DNA of 64,000 nt, taken from contig OZ036002.1 of NCBI GenBank assembly GCA_964035015.1, forward strand, positions 11,682,199-11,746,198, read 5' to 3'. The stretch comes from Corallium rubrum (taxonomy: Eukaryota; Cnidaria; Anthozoa; Scleralcyonacea; Coralliidae). Numbering within the stretch: position 1 is the first letter of the stretch; each line of letters opens with the position of its first letter. Positions 1 to 9,940 of the stretch are shown here, in pieces. The notes below the pieces were generated by a model. That model made no database searches and was not told the DNA's origin. It worked only from the letters and a program-made list of their open reading frames with translations. The position numbers and the translations under genes were made by a program.

Positions 1-164
1 AGTTATCGTGAAGACGCTTTCCTGGGTTAGCTAAGACTTTAACAATCTTTTTATTAACGATGGGCTTACAAAATAAATATAGACTAATTAGTGTAAAGCT
101 GAAGTAAAGCTAACGTAACTTTGCCCTTATTTACTTGATAATTGCAAATTTTGGCCTGAAATCA

Positions 165-205
165 TCCCGGTTAACCGGGCCAGTCCGGTCCATGTAATCG
201 CCCTA
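165..205. repeat. End of a short GC-rich dispersed repeat (ggttaaccgggcc type)
   Basis: A short GC-rich stretch, ggttaaccgggccagtccgg followed by tccatgtaat, stands out from A+T-rich flanks. The same words occur at both ends of the small inverted-repeat element near 57,446-57,579, so this looks like one end of a related MITE. The other end is not recognisable here. The rest of 1-400 shows no gene that I can support. Confidence 0.3.
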
Positions 206-407
206 ATTATCTAATGAGTCAATTTATACAATAAATTTAGTTTTGCTTTTTTCCTCCTTAACTCCAGACTACCTATCCTAACTCTCTAATCATGTCCGTG
301 ACACTCACTGTCTGTTGATAATTTTGAGTACAAAACCGTGTGCAGCTTTCCTCTGTACGCTTTCTATTTTGGCTAATTGTATCTTTCCTTATAGAATAGA
401 TCGCATG

Positions 408-536
408 ACGCACTCGCATATTCCAACTTCGGTCTTACTATTGTTCGGTATGCAATTTTTCTGACCTCTCGAGGGCAGTTCTAAAGAAACTGCATACCGA
501 ACAATAGTAAGACCGAAGTTAGAATATGCGAGTTCG
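408..536. repeat. Long hairpin (inverted repeat, ~43 bp arms)
   Basis: The left arm at about 411-454 and the right arm at about 492-535 are near-perfect reverse complements (shared core accgaacaatagtaagacc), separated by about 35 bp. The RNA or single strand would fold into a strong stem. A small palindromic transposon is most likely; no coding potential is visible. Confidence 0.6.
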
Positions 537-659
537 CCATGTTTAAAAGCCGTTGTAAACAAACACTCATATAGTGCGAGTTTCGACTACCTGTGCCATG
601 TTTACAGAAAATGACATGCCGTAGAATCACGTAAGTAAACGACTTCCAAAAAAGTACTG

Positions 660-1115
660 ACTCCCCTAAAATAGCGCCCGCCCTGGGCAATTAGCCCTCT
701 CGTCCTTGCGACCCTCGGAAAGTTCTAGCCGCCAAAAAATAGCGATACCCCCAAAGTAGCGACACTCATAAAGTAGCGGCATCCGGAAAGAAGCGGCACC
801 CAACTGAAAAGTAGCGGGATCCCGAAAATAGCAACACCCCAAAAGTAGCGGCACCCCGAAATTAACAGCTCCCCAAACGTAGCTACTCCCCCAAAACAGC
901 GGCACCCTTAAGTAACGACAACCCAAAAGTACTGGTTCCCCGAAAGTATCGATCCCCCAATAGTAGCAACACTCCCATAAGTAACGACTCCCCGAATGTA
1001 GCAAAACCTCAAAAGCAGCAACACTAAAAAAGTAGCAACAACCCCCAAAAGTAGCAACAACCCCCAAAAGTAGCAACACAACGAAACGAAAATAGCAACA
1101 CGCTAAAAGTAGTAG
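660..1115. repeat. Degenerate minisatellite, ~20 bp unit (aaagtagcggcacccc)
   Basis: About 20 imperfect copies of a 19-21 bp word of the form aaagtagc(g/a)(g/a)cacccc run through this stretch. Similar words recur at 10,085-10,200, on the far side of the gypsy fragments. It may therefore be the variable part of an LTR, with 5' and 3' copies about 9 kb apart. The open frame on the minus strand here (666-1079) is a by-product of the repeat. Confidence 0.55.
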
Positions 1116-1140
1116 CCTCTGTAATGTATGTAAGTAGATT

Positions 1141-1229
1141 CATATAAATACAGAACTTCGTTTGATGAACGAGGTCTTGTTCAGAGTATTAAATGGCCTA
1201 CAAACGATAACTGGCGTAGTCGGCAGGAT
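1141..1229 (+). other. Possible LTR 3' end and primer-binding site of the gypsy relic
   Basis: A TATA-like word (catataaata) at 1141 lies upstream of tggcgtagtcggcaggat (1212-1229). That word begins with TGG, as expected for the complement of a tRNA CCA end, and it precedes a gag-like region. This arrangement is typical of an LTR followed by a minus-strand primer-binding site. The LTR borders themselves are not clear, so the call is tentative. Confidence 0.4.
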
Positions 1230-1499
1230 AATCCATTACATCCACTCGAATCATCGAAGTTAACAACCAAAAGAGAATATAGTTCTTTGAGTAGAAAGAG
1301 AGATGGAGCGAATTATTGGTTCAGTTCCTCAAATAAATAGACTGGCAAAGTAGAGACTTTCCGGTAGCTTGGAATGCGTTCAAAGAACACTCCGAATTCA
1401 TGTTTGGACTTTGGAGGCCCACTCAAAGACTGCTCGGAATTAGCTGAAAAACGCAACTACTTGATGATCTGGGTAGGAAAGTAAGGACGAGAAATTCAC

Positions 1500-1930
1500 A
1501 AAACTTTTACGCTAACAGCTGACGAGAAGAAGCTCGATGTTCATTATCAGAAGTTCGAAGCCCATGTATAGTTGTTTCATGCTAAAGTACAAGAAGAGGA
1601 AGAAAAGTTTGAAAATTTTGTGACCGAACTTAAATTGTTGACCCGAGATTGCGTATATCAACAAGCAGATGAAATGGTTCGAGACAGGATTATGCATGTT
1701 CGGAATCAGATCTTCGAAGGTTCGAGCCAGATTAATTCAAGAAGGATCTTCCTTGACGATGGAAAAAGCTACTGACATTGGACGCACAATGGAAATTTTT
1801 GAAGCTCAGTTAAAAAGTATGACCGGAGATGACGCCAAGGTTCATGGAATAAAGTCGAGATATTATGGTCCCAATACAATGTTGTCAGACGCTGACCGGC
1901 AGCAAACATATACCATACAAATTCCCGAAT
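1500..1930 (+). pseudogene. gag: Ty3/gypsy gag remnant
   Basis: Two frames together read like the capsid part of a metazoan Ty3/gypsy Gag. The first, 1572-1700, contains the pattern FVTELKLLTRDC then DEMVRDRI. The second continues from 1690 with SSKVRARLIQEGSSLT and later IGRTMEIFEAQLKSM. The order matches Gag proteins of this group, in which the capsid precedes a zinc knuckle, but no zinc knuckle is seen. A frame change near 1690 and stops on both sides make it a pseudogene. It is the upstream part of the element whose RT/RNase H lies at 7050-7690 and 9748-9940. Confidence 0.6.
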
Positions 1931-2084
1931 AAAGAATTCACTTTGATACACATACTCATTCATAACAGTACTATTTTAGTTAATTCTAGATACGTGTTTT
2001 TTAAACGGAGTAAATATTCGATTAATTAAGCTATTTAGCTCAGGTTTTTGAAATTGACAACTTCTAAAAACCCTTACGAAAATT

Positions 2085-2440
2085 TCATATGTAAACTTTT
2101 CACATATGAAATTTCCACATATGGAATTGGAACCTTTTCACATATGAAATTTCCACATATGAAATACAGTTCCACATATGAAATTTCCACATATGGAATT
2201 GGAACCTTTTCACATATGAAATATAATTCCACATATGAAATCACCACATATGGAATTGGAACCTTTTCACATATGAAATATATACAGTTCCACATATGAA
2301 ATTTCCACATATGGAATTGGAACCTTTTCACATATGAAATATAGTTCCACATATGAAATCACCACATATGGAATTGGAACCTTTTCACATATGAAATTCC
2401 CACATATGAAATTTCCACATATATATATATATATATATAT
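2085..2440. repeat. Left CATATG subterminal array
   Basis: The word cacatatgaaat or its variant cacatatggaat recurs every 17-30 bp, with a higher-order period of about 60-65 bp that includes ggaaccttttcacatatg. Because the word is nearly self-complementary, both strands give open frames (2048-2299 +, 2074-2352 -), which are artefacts. An (AT)n run closes the array. Confidence 0.85.
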
Positions 2441-2968
2441 GGAATAAAATATTTTCAGATATTCAATTATTAAAATACAATTTATGGGAAATTAGACATT
2501 AGAATATGCAGAATGTGCAAAACTTGAACTTTACTTAAACAATTGAACACCATATTAACACATTCAATATTGTTTGTTTTTAGACTAATTTAATTTTAGA
2601 AATATATTATCAATTTACATCGAAATTCTAGAATTTAAAGTTAAATTCACCTGGCCCAGCTATGTAAAAGGCAATTACAATATAGCACTAGTTGTACATT
2701 TTGTACGACTGTAAATTCAGCTCATTTTATCAAATGTTGAACTTTTTGAGGTATTCAACAGTAAGCTTATAGTTATGTACCAGACAATAAATAATCAGCA
2801 AATGTTCAATATGATTACTGGTCTGGTAACAAACAATTGCACTGTGGAAAGTTAACCTACTTTTGAACAACTGGCCCATTGTGTTTACCACAAAATAATG
2901 TACACGTTAAATGTAAAATATTAAAATAAATAAATAAATATACCGGTCTATATGACTGTAAAAACAAA

Positions 2969-3081
2969 CTATTTTAGTCCTTCCTCTAAACGTCTTTTTC
3001 TTTTACACGCTTCCTTCTCATCTTTAATTTTTTGGGTAATTGCATTCCGGACAGCAGTAGGAGTAGTCCTGGCAACATAAC
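2969..3081 (-). CDS. Possible 3'-terminal exon of an unidentified gene
   Basis: On the minus strand a good acceptor (tttcacag) at about 3083 is followed by an open frame that ends in TAG at 2969-2971. It reads YVARTTPTAVRNAITQKI and then a very basic tail with KRKRR. The tail could be a nuclear localisation signal. With the possible first exon at 5178-5239 it may belong to a cellular gene carried in the transposon, but the phases do not join directly (phase 2 donor versus phase 1 acceptor), so an exon would be missing. No family is recognised. Confidence 0.3.
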
Positions 3082-4014
3082 CTGTGAAATATACAATACG
3101 ATTCATAATTACATGATTACCAAGGTTATACAATTGTTATTTTTGGGAATGAGATCATGCAATATGAAAAATTTAATGCTCTTTTCCCTTTGCCTACACA
3201 AACCAGGGAAATTAGAGATTAAATCACCCAGTGAGAACATTTGAAACCAAGGCAATCATGGTATTAATTGGTTAAAATTATTCTCACTTTAGAAATCTGA
3301 TATATGTAGAAACTGATAGCAAGTCATGTCAGGAAATTAGTGATTAAATGTCCATCAAGCCTCAGGATATAGTCTGCAAGCAAACTTTTCCCCCACCCTT
3401 AGAGAACGGTACAACAATAATCTCTCACCCACCCGGGCATGGGTGAGAGACTGTCTGCTATCACAGATTAGCCTTGGGAGAAGTCCCTCAGATATACATG
3501 CTCATTTGGCTGGCTCAGACAGGAATAAGTAATAATCACTTGACCCAACACCATTGTTACCACCCCTTAGAGAGTAAAATCATCTGTTGGAGTGTGAATT
3601 ATTAATGTCAATATTAAACTTTATAATTACGAAGTATATTTAGATACTATCTTCCATCATACACTGTATCACAGATGGGCTATCAGATGTGATAATGACC
3701 TACTAGCTGACTAGCTTCCCAGAGTCAAGAGTAAGATTCCCTCCAAAGGTCACATGCTCATACATTCCTCCTAACTACAAGATTGCAGTTACCGAGCAAA
3801 CAATTTGGACAGAAAATTCTACTTTCCTAGCAGCATTCTTGTATTTATGAACACAATTAGAATATAGGGATGTTCAGTAATGTATAAGGAATATGCAGTA
3901 TCTGTATATCATTAAAATTATACCAATATTATTAGTATGACACTATACCAGTTTGAGTCTTACATTTTATCAAACCGGTCAACTTTCTAAAATATCCAGA
4001 TGTGTGATATGTGT

Positions 4015-4017
<3 letters not shown>

Positions 4018-4062
<45 letters not shown>
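4018..4062. repeat. (AT)n microsatellite
   Basis: An uninterrupted AT dinucleotide run of about 44 bp. Confidence 0.95.
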
Positions 4063-4066
<4 letters not shown>

Positions 4067-4112
4067 TCGCAGTATACAGCATCAGTGTCACTTTAAAAAA
4101 GACATACAGTTA

Positions 4113-4262
4113 AGCCGGTTTTCCACTGGACGATTTTTTTCGCGCGAAGCGACTTTCTTCTGTTCGAATTCAATAGATTTCTGATTAGTTCCAGCTCAGA
4201 GCTCATGAGACAAAAGAAAAAGTCGCTTCGCGCGAAAAAAATCGGCTAGTGGAAAACCGGCT
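4113..4262. mobile_element. 150 bp Harbinger-type MITE
   Basis: Near-perfect terminal inverted repeats of about 48 bp (agccggttttccactgga inward, reaching cgcgcgaagcgactttct) are flanked by the direct trinucleotide TTA at 4110-4112 and 4263-4265. A 3-bp TWA target duplication with long TIRs is the hallmark of PIF/Harbinger MITEs. There is no coding capacity. Confidence 0.8.
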
Positions 4263-4479
4263 TTAGACCAATATATAACCTGCTAATAGTATTTTGAGAT
4301 ATAAACATGCCTATTGGAATAGATCATTATGTCATTAATCAACAAATAAACTACCAGTATTATTTAAGGATTTTACTTACCAATATAGACAGCAAGTTGA
4401 ATGGTTGAACACAACTGAACGTGGTAACTCTACCCTATGGACTAGAAAACAAGAGAAAATAATATATGAATGGATAAGC

Positions 4480-4524
4480 AAACAAACAAACAAACAAACA
4501 AACAAACAAACAAACAAACAAACG
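4480..4524. repeat. (CAAA)n microsatellite
   Basis: About 11 copies of a caaa tetranucleotide lie just upstream of the SINE. The open frames across it are artefacts. Confidence 0.9.
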
Positions 4525-4550
4525 CACACACACAAAACATACTTTACTGA

Positions 4551-4780
4551 ACTCGCGATCAAGCTCTCGGCAACAGCCTCCGTGGCTCAGTGGTCAGAGC
4601 ACTGCACTAGAATCGCAAGGTCGTGGGTTCAATTCCTGCTGGAGGGCCTGTGTAGTTGCATTTTTCGCAACTGCTCCCGGTTTGGTCTTAAAATGTATAT
4701 ATTCTACACTCGAATTTTCCTTCACCCTAAATCCTTAGAACATGCTATGTAATCGAGTGAAATGCCCAATATCATTTATA
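4551..4780 (+). mobile_element. tRNA-derived SINE
   Basis: The head resembles a tRNA: a polymerase III A box (tggctcagtggtc, about 4583) and a B box (gggttcaattcct, about 4625), with complementary acceptor-like words cctcc and ggagg around them. A tRNA-unrelated body follows, with the shared tail words tctacactcgaa, ttccttcaccctaa and taatcgagtgaaatgcc. The same head, body and tail recur at 10,205-10,565 (-) and 10,595-10,795 (+), which shows that this is a dispersed family and not a tRNA gene. Confidence 0.8.
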
Positions 4781-5177
4781 ATATACTTTACTGTTAGTCT
4801 GTTTAATACCAACAATTTAATATTTCATAAATCACAAATAACTTTTACCTCAAAATCTGAATGCTTTAGTTTTACATAAGATAATCCTTATCATGAAAGC
4901 AACGGTGGCTAAAGAATGGTAAAAAAAGAAAGAATGATTTGAGAGTTTGTTAGGAACCACAATTGACTATTACTGTAAAATTGTGAAGACAAGAAGAGAT
5001 TTTATAAAGCCAATATTGTTGACGACAAAAGATGATGACTTTAATAATAAACATTGACTTCAACTACACTAACTTCGATCAGTATAAAATGGTTTGTATT
5101 GGACAATCAAACAGGAAATTGACAACGAGAGCCACTGTAGGACGATAGAAAACAAACGATTACTGAATTAGCTTTAC

Positions 5178-5239
5178 CTTGCTGGTAGCCTCGTGCGAGC
5201 GAAGCTTCTAGGACTTTCTTGGTTCAACTCGATTTCCAT
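5178..5239 (-). CDS. Possible first coding exon of an unidentified gene
   Basis: On the minus strand an ATG at 5237-5239 opens a 20-codon frame, MEIELNQESPRSFARTRLPA, which ends at a consensus donor (AG|gtaaag, phase 2). The region upstream (5380-5480) is locally CpG- and GC-rich (gcgcgctcgctgcgcgg), as at many animal promoters. This looks like the start of a cellular gene captured by the CATATG element. Downstream exons are uncertain (see 2969-3081). No function can be given. Confidence 0.35.
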
Positions 5240-6059
5240 GGCTTTTACTTAAATCTTTCCGTAGAAGAACATGTTATTTCGGTGAAGACTGTCTTCCTGA
5301 TCTCTTCGCAAACAAAAAGTCTTATTTCCAAGGGTTTATGTAGCTTGTATCTCAAAACACCATCAGTCCATCACAAGTGAATTTCAAACATGGCGGCAAT
5401 GGCATGACGCTATCCCAGTATCAATGCGCGCTCGCTGCGCGGAGCATGCGCGGTATCGTGGCTACATGCGCCTGGGGGCTGGGTACGACACTGGCTAGAG
5501 GGGGCCTCTGTACATAACAGTGGTAGAATCATGTGAAACAACTTTAAGATTGATTGAATTGATTCAAGTTGAACATAAATATGTAGTTTTTCAGAACAGT
5601 CCATCTCTCCCTGGCAAGATATGTTGTCAGCTTCCAAATCTTGTTGATAGAGATTAGATTATTTCCTAAGATTAATAGGTACTTGTATTATATATTTACA
5701 ATTTTGAGCATGGTTATTCGCAAGATCGTAATTCTGTATCAAAGAATAATTACGTTTTAGTCTAGGTTAGCGAAAACTTATCGATCAATTTCTGATTATA
5801 CAATTTTATTTTCTTGCATAAATTTAAAACTTGGGTGAGCTAGGAAACTATTGTCGAATATATCTTTAGACAACCATATAGCAAATATTGCAAATACTGA
5901 TCTGTTACAGAATTTATAAATAAACATGTGCATATTTCTGTCTTTAGCTTAATAAAGTCAAGTTTCCTGTTTTTGTAACTATTTTTTACTGCAGCAAAGC
6001 ATTCCCTATCATAGTAGTGTAAATTGGTAATAATTACAAAGTGATTTATTTCATGATTT

Positions 6060-6600
6060 TTTTCCACATATGAAACTTAACTTTTACATATGAAATTTTT
6101 TATTTCATATGTGAACAATTTTTCATATATGAAATGTATTATTTCATATGTGAAAATTGTTGTCACATTAATTACAAAGTGATTTATTTCATATGTGATT
6201 TCTCCCCACATATGAAACTTAACTTTCACATGTGAAATTTTTTATTTCATATATGAAATTTTTTATTTCATATGTGAAAATTGTTGTTACATTAATTACA
6301 AAGTGATTTATTTCATATGTGATTTTTCCCCACATATGAAACTTAACTTTCACATGTGTTTTTTTTGTATTTCATATGTGAACAATTTTTCATATATGAA
6401 ATTTTTTTATTTCATATGTGAAAATTGTTATCACATATGAAATGAACAAAATTCATATGTGAAATTATTCACTTAACATATGAAATATAGCATTTCATAT
6501 GTGGAATTGTTTTCCACATATGAAATTCGTCATTTCACATATGAAATAGTTCATTTCATATGTGAAATTCCAACTTCATATGTGAAATGACATATGAAAT
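6060..6600. repeat. Right CATATG subterminal array
   Basis: A dense array of catatgaaat and atttcatatg words in both orientations, with a longer repeated block (attacaaagtgatttatttc) at about 6035, 6172 and 6296. It mirrors the left array and ends at the TIR. Confidence 0.85.
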
Positions 6601-6611
6601 TTTCGTAAGGG

Positions 6612-7049
6612 AATACACTGCTTTAATTAGGGGGCGGCACGAAAAATAACAATAGGCACCTGCAGGCGCTCCCCTTCCCCATAGTTCCTAGAATTATATT
6701 GTCTGGAGACGCAGCGAACATCAAAGCGGTTAACAATGATCTACAATTTAGGTTGAGGGTGGCAAATAAGGTGCACAATCTTTTGTTTTACGTTCATTAA
6801 TATTTATAAAGCAACGCTGCTATTGGTTGATTGCTTTGATTATACCAAAAATACAATGTGTTCAGCAAGCGTTAAGGTGAAATAAGGTGCACAAACGTGA
6901 ACAAAAACCTAGAACAAAGACTTTGGCCGACGCGTGGGGTGCTAGAGCGTGCCAATATAATTTGAAACTCCGTGTCATGTGCCTGTCTTTTATTTTTCAG
7001 TAATGGATCGTTCCGGATTACGAGTTTGTTGGCCATTTTGTTAAAGAAT
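6612..7049. other. Unassigned stretch between the CATATG element and the gypsy RT
   Basis: I see no supported coding frame, hairpin or named repeat here. A GC-rich patch (gcacctgcaggcgctcccctt) lies at about 6656. It may be decayed gypsy sequence between gag and RT, but no Gag-Pol motif is readable. Confidence 0.3.
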
Positions 7050-7690
7050 ATTTCTATAGCAAAGGGTTGTGCTTGAAGAAGTGCAAGATTCGAGACACAG
7101 GTCCCCTATAGACCACTTTCATAAAGGCCTTCACTTTAAATATTCTTTTATGTGCATCTAAATGAGCCTTTCTGGCCTCGTTATGAAACAAAAATTCTTT
7201 TGAATTGCAGACACACAAACGAGGCTAGAAAGGCTTATTAAGATGCACATAAAAGAACATTTAAATTAGTCGCTATTATGAAAGTGGTCTATGTTGGTCA
7301 TCTCTTAACAGAGGGAGGTGTAAAGGCAGATCCAGAGAAAGTCTGAGCAGTGACTAAGCTGGAACGCCCAGAAGAACCCCAAGGAGTTCGCCGATTTCTA
7401 GGATTCATCCAGTATCTTAGCAAGTTTCTACGTAGATCGTCAGAAGAAAATGCACCAAATTTAAGAAAATTTAAGAGAACTGGTAGAGAAAGAAACAGCG
7501 TGGCATTAGAATAACAGGCAGGAAGATAGTTCTCAAAAGTTAAAAGAACTTGCACTATCTACTCCAGTTCTGAAATTCTACGACGTTAAGAAACCAGTGA
7601 AGTTGTCGGTGGATGCCAGTAGCAAAGGTCTTGGAGCCGTTCTGTCATAAGAAGACATGCCAGTAGCATATGCCTCAAGAGCCCTCACGA
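7050..7690 (+). pseudogene. pol: Ty3/gypsy reverse transcriptase / RNase H remnant, first part
   Basis: Once the MITE at 7111-7289 is skipped, the frame reads through the RT thumb region: KKCKIR, then YVGHLLTEGGVKADPEKV, then RRFLGFIQYLSKFL. The start of RNase H follows with the catalytic-type motif VDASSKGLGAVL and then AYASRAL. These are standard blocks of metazoan gypsy Pol. A stop after PEKV, another near 7510 and small frame shifts show decay. The last codons continue exactly at 9748 after the helicase-bearing element. Confidence 0.75.
7111..7289. mobile_element. 179 bp palindromic MITE with TA target duplication
   Basis: The arms gaccactttcat... and ...atgaaagtggtc are inverted, and the similarity extends about 80 bp inward (ttcttttatgtgcatct and its complement). 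TA flanks it on both sides. It interrupts the gypsy RT frame, which resumes after the right TA. Confidence 0.75.
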
Positions 7691-7790
7691 TAACCTGCGA
7701 TCAGGCGTTATTTTGCGGGTTTCTCCGGGGGCGTGGAAAGTTGGGTGCGCGGGAAAATGAAAAATAACGCCTGATACGTTTCTACTAAAA
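7691..7790. repeat. Left-end hairpin of the 9-bp-TSD element
   Basis: Within the left end, atcaggcgttatttt (about 7700) is followed 60 bp later by aaaataacgcctgat, giving a stem. The right end has the same design (atcaggcca / tggcctgat, about 9707-9740). Both ends therefore carry an outer TIR plus an inner inverted copy of the word gcctgat. Confidence 0.6.
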
Positions 7791-7927
7791 ACTTACTTCC
7801 GCCCCATTACCAAATTGTCAATGATTGACAACCTATCACAAGAACCTACCAATCACAACAAAAGTGAAATCAACAACAAAAACACGCCTACAAAAGCAAT
7901 GTTTTCCCTAGAGAACATGTACATTTC

Positions 7928-8482
7928 ATGATGAGCAGCAAACATTGTGTCCTTTGTCGCCTGAATCTTTCCACAAAATTAGGAAGTTTAGCGAACGTAG
8001 TACCGTTTTTTCGTGAAACTCGAAATAAAGAGTTTTTACCGAAGGCGAACCTACAACCGAGTACAACACCTGTTGTTATCAACGACCTGATCAATTCCAT
8101 CGGAATAAATACGTCTTCATTCAATCGTCTCACTCTAAGCGAACGACAGTCTACATATGTATGTAGGAAATGCGCTCGAAAAGTGTTCAACTGCCATTCT
8201 TTGTATCATGAAATTGTCCTGGCGCTTCCAGGCAGTACCGATCAGGGGGACGACGAAGAAACTCTTCCGAAAAACGACACTACGTCAAAGCGTGCAGTTA
8301 TCCGATCACCTAGTGGGTTAACTCCATCTAAGAAAAAAACAAAGGAAAGGACTACCCGCGACAATCCTGTTTCCAAAAGAACGTTACCTTACGAGAGCCA
8401 GGTAGCCACTATCAACGATGAAATTTCATCCTTAATGAATTTGCCGTTGGAGGCGAACGAAGAATTCCATACTATTGTAAAG
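7928..8482 (+). CDS. Zinc-finger-like protein of the transposon, exon 1
   Basis: The frame opens with MMSSKHCVLCRLNL and later has YVCRKCARKVFNCH. The two C-x2-C pairs are about 80 residues apart and look like a treble-clef or ZAD-like metal-binding N terminus. A lysine/threonine-rich linker follows (SKKKTKERTTRD). The exon ends at a consensus donor (AAG|gtaaac, phase 0) and joins in frame to 8575. No named family is assigned. Such proteins often act in DNA binding by a transposon, but that role is inferred from the context only. Confidence 0.5.
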
Positions 8483-8574
8483 GTAAACTTGATAAATTTA
8501 TTACGCTTTTTAATTATATCTATAATATGTATATATATTTAACTAAATCGTTTTTATCTGCTATTAATTCGTAG

Positions 8575-8715
8575 ATTTTTGTGGGTTACCGTTCACGAGT
8601 GATAGAACATGAATGTGAGAAGAAGGAAATGACGATGGTCAAAAATCTCGCGGTGAAAAATACGAATCAGCAGCAAGCGCAGCTTTTGACTTCCCTCCAT
8701 TCAGAAAAGCGCTGA
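8575..8715 (+). pseudogene. Zinc-finger-like protein, exon 2, truncated
   Basis: The acceptor (attaattcgtag) at 8574 opens an in-frame continuation, IFVGYRSRVIEHECEKKEM and onward to ...LHSEKR, then TGA. Just after the stop, in another frame, 8705-8880 reads FRKALTAEQNRRMKREL and then KYSKDRTCVFKYRDDVKKL before a stop. A deletion has probably fused two distant parts of the gene here. Confidence 0.4.
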
Positions 8716-9076
8716 CAGCAGAACAAAATCGAAGAATGAAAAGAGAATTGGCCAAGTATTCAAAAGATCGAACCTGTGTTTTCAAATATCGAGATGATGT
8801 CAAGAAATTGGCTAATTATCGGAACGGGCAGCTGATGGATGAGGCCAAGGAGAAATTACCGCTTACTTTCGACCTTTGATTGTAAACATATAAGCATAAA
8901 CTCAGTAAGAAAACATACATGCTAACACAATTAACCATCGAGAATTGAAACATAAAATACAATACAAAAGCTAGGTGTAACTCATTTAGTAGTACACAAA
9001 CAAATGAGCTCAGTGGAAATACAGTAGGCACACAATGTTGAATTATAATATACATAAATATTAAGAATATGCTCAC

Positions 9077-9615
9077 CATAATTCAACCGTATGAACTTCA
9101 TCTACAACCAGGGCTTGTATATTTGTTAATTTTTCTTCCTGAAGGACCTTCTTCCATTTCGAAGACAACCACTGTTCAGCACTTCCGAAAATGACTTCGT
9201 ATTGTCCGTTCGATATCGCCATATACAACTCTGCAATCTCTTCCAGACAGACAGATTTAATCCCAAGGCTATTTAATTTGCTTACTTGTTGAATCCGTAT
9301 ATACTCTAGTGGACTAACAACGATAACAGAAAACTTCTTATCGTCTCCGGCATGAAGCATCTTGTACCCTTCTTCGTAAATTTTGGGCAACACCTGGTAA
9401 ATTATACTCTTCCCATAACCAGTCGGTAACACAGCCAAAACATCGCGCCGCTCAACAGCTAAAAGTCTAATGCTTTCTTTCTGATCCGGTTTTAAAGCTT
9501 TTAATTGAAAAATATTTAATACCTTTTCAAGAACGTCTTCGAATACCTCTATTGATAAGCAACCTGCCTTGTTTTTATTAAGACTACAGGAAGTAGAGAT
9601 TTGCGCGCTAGCCAA
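9077..9615 (-). pseudogene. RecQ-like superfamily II helicase fragment
   Basis: On the minus strand this frame has the N-terminal motor of a RecQ/DEAH-type helicase. Motif 0 is LKPDQKESI, Walker A is AVLPTGYGKS, motif Ia is VVSPLEYI, and Walker B (DEVH) is in VVDEVHTVELW. It then meets a good donor (TATG|gtgagc) at 9076, but the exons for motifs III-VI and the second RecA lobe are absent within the element. No ATG opens the frame. It is a truncated cargo gene, not a working helicase, and may have assisted transposition in the full-length parent (inference). Confidence 0.65.
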
Positions 9616-9747
9616 TTAAACCTTATCAATCGAGTCCTTTGTTGCAATAGCCAATCAGGACGACTTCCAAAATCTGGAAGTACTGCACGAAGTTTTAACG
9701 ACATTTGTATCAGGCCATAGTTTAACAACTGGCCTGATTGCAGGTTA

Positions 9748-9940
9748 CCCTCACGACAGCGCAGCAACACTACACACAGATAGAAAAAGAGCTTTTGGCT
9801 ATTGTCTATGGATGTAAGAATTTCCAGCAGTACAGTATGTATATGGCAGAGAAGTAGAAGTGGAGACCGACTACAAACCACTGGAAAATATTTTCATAAA
9901 ACCATTATATCAAGGCCCATTGCAGAAAATGTTATTACAG
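9748..9940 (+). pseudogene. pol: Ty3/gypsy RNase H remnant, second part
   Basis: The sequence continues the frame cut at 7690: TAQQHYTQIEKELLAIVYGC, then KNFQQY and TDYKPLENIF. These match the RNase H core of gypsy Pol, including the conserved glutamate of EKELLA. One frame shift lies around 9843. The reading is lost by about 9940 and no integrase is seen. Confidence 0.7.

Larger units (their letters stand above)
2071..6611. mobile_element. 4.5 kb DNA transposon with CATATG-rich subterminal arrays
   Basis: The ends are inverted copies: cccttacgaaaatttcatat at 2071 and its reverse complement ending at 6611. Immediately inside each end lies an array of words built on the palindrome cacatatgaaat (2085-2430 left, 6060-6600 right). 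This is a TIR plus subterminal-repeat design. The flanks (ctaaaaa / aatacac) do not give a clear target duplication, so the superfamily is open. No transposase is seen, so it is probably non-autonomous. It contains a younger MITE (4113-4262), a SINE (4551-4780) and possible cellular exons (2969-3081, 5178-5239). It sits within the gypsy relic. Confidence 0.65.
7691..9747. mobile_element. 2.06 kb DNA transposon with 9-bp TSD carrying helicase and zinc-finger ORFs
   Basis: The inverted ends taacctgcgatcaggc and its near complement (one mismatch) are bracketed by the direct repeat ccctcacga at 7682-7690 and 9748-9756. When the element and one repeat are removed, the gypsy frame reads SRALTTAQQHYTQIEKELLA without a break, so the borders are firm. 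A 9-bp duplication is common for Mutator-like elements, but no Mutator transposase is seen and the superfamily stays open. It holds two convergent gene remnants: a zinc-finger protein (+) and a RecQ-like helicase piece (-). It is probably an internally deleted, non-autonomous copy. Confidence 0.75.

Noticed and set aside
666..1079. 137-codon ORF on the minus strand with Gly/Tyr/Phe repeats
   Set aside because: It is the reverse reading of a degenerate minisatellite whose unit length is not fixed at a multiple of three; no conserved protein period or start context.
2048..2352. Repetitive ORFs on both strands (HMKF / GNFICEK)
   Set aside because: They arise from the self-complementary CATATG array.
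4577..4650. Functional tRNA gene
   Set aside because: A and B boxes are present, but the acceptor pairing is poor and the same sequence with a shared non-tRNA body occurs twice more, which marks a SINE.
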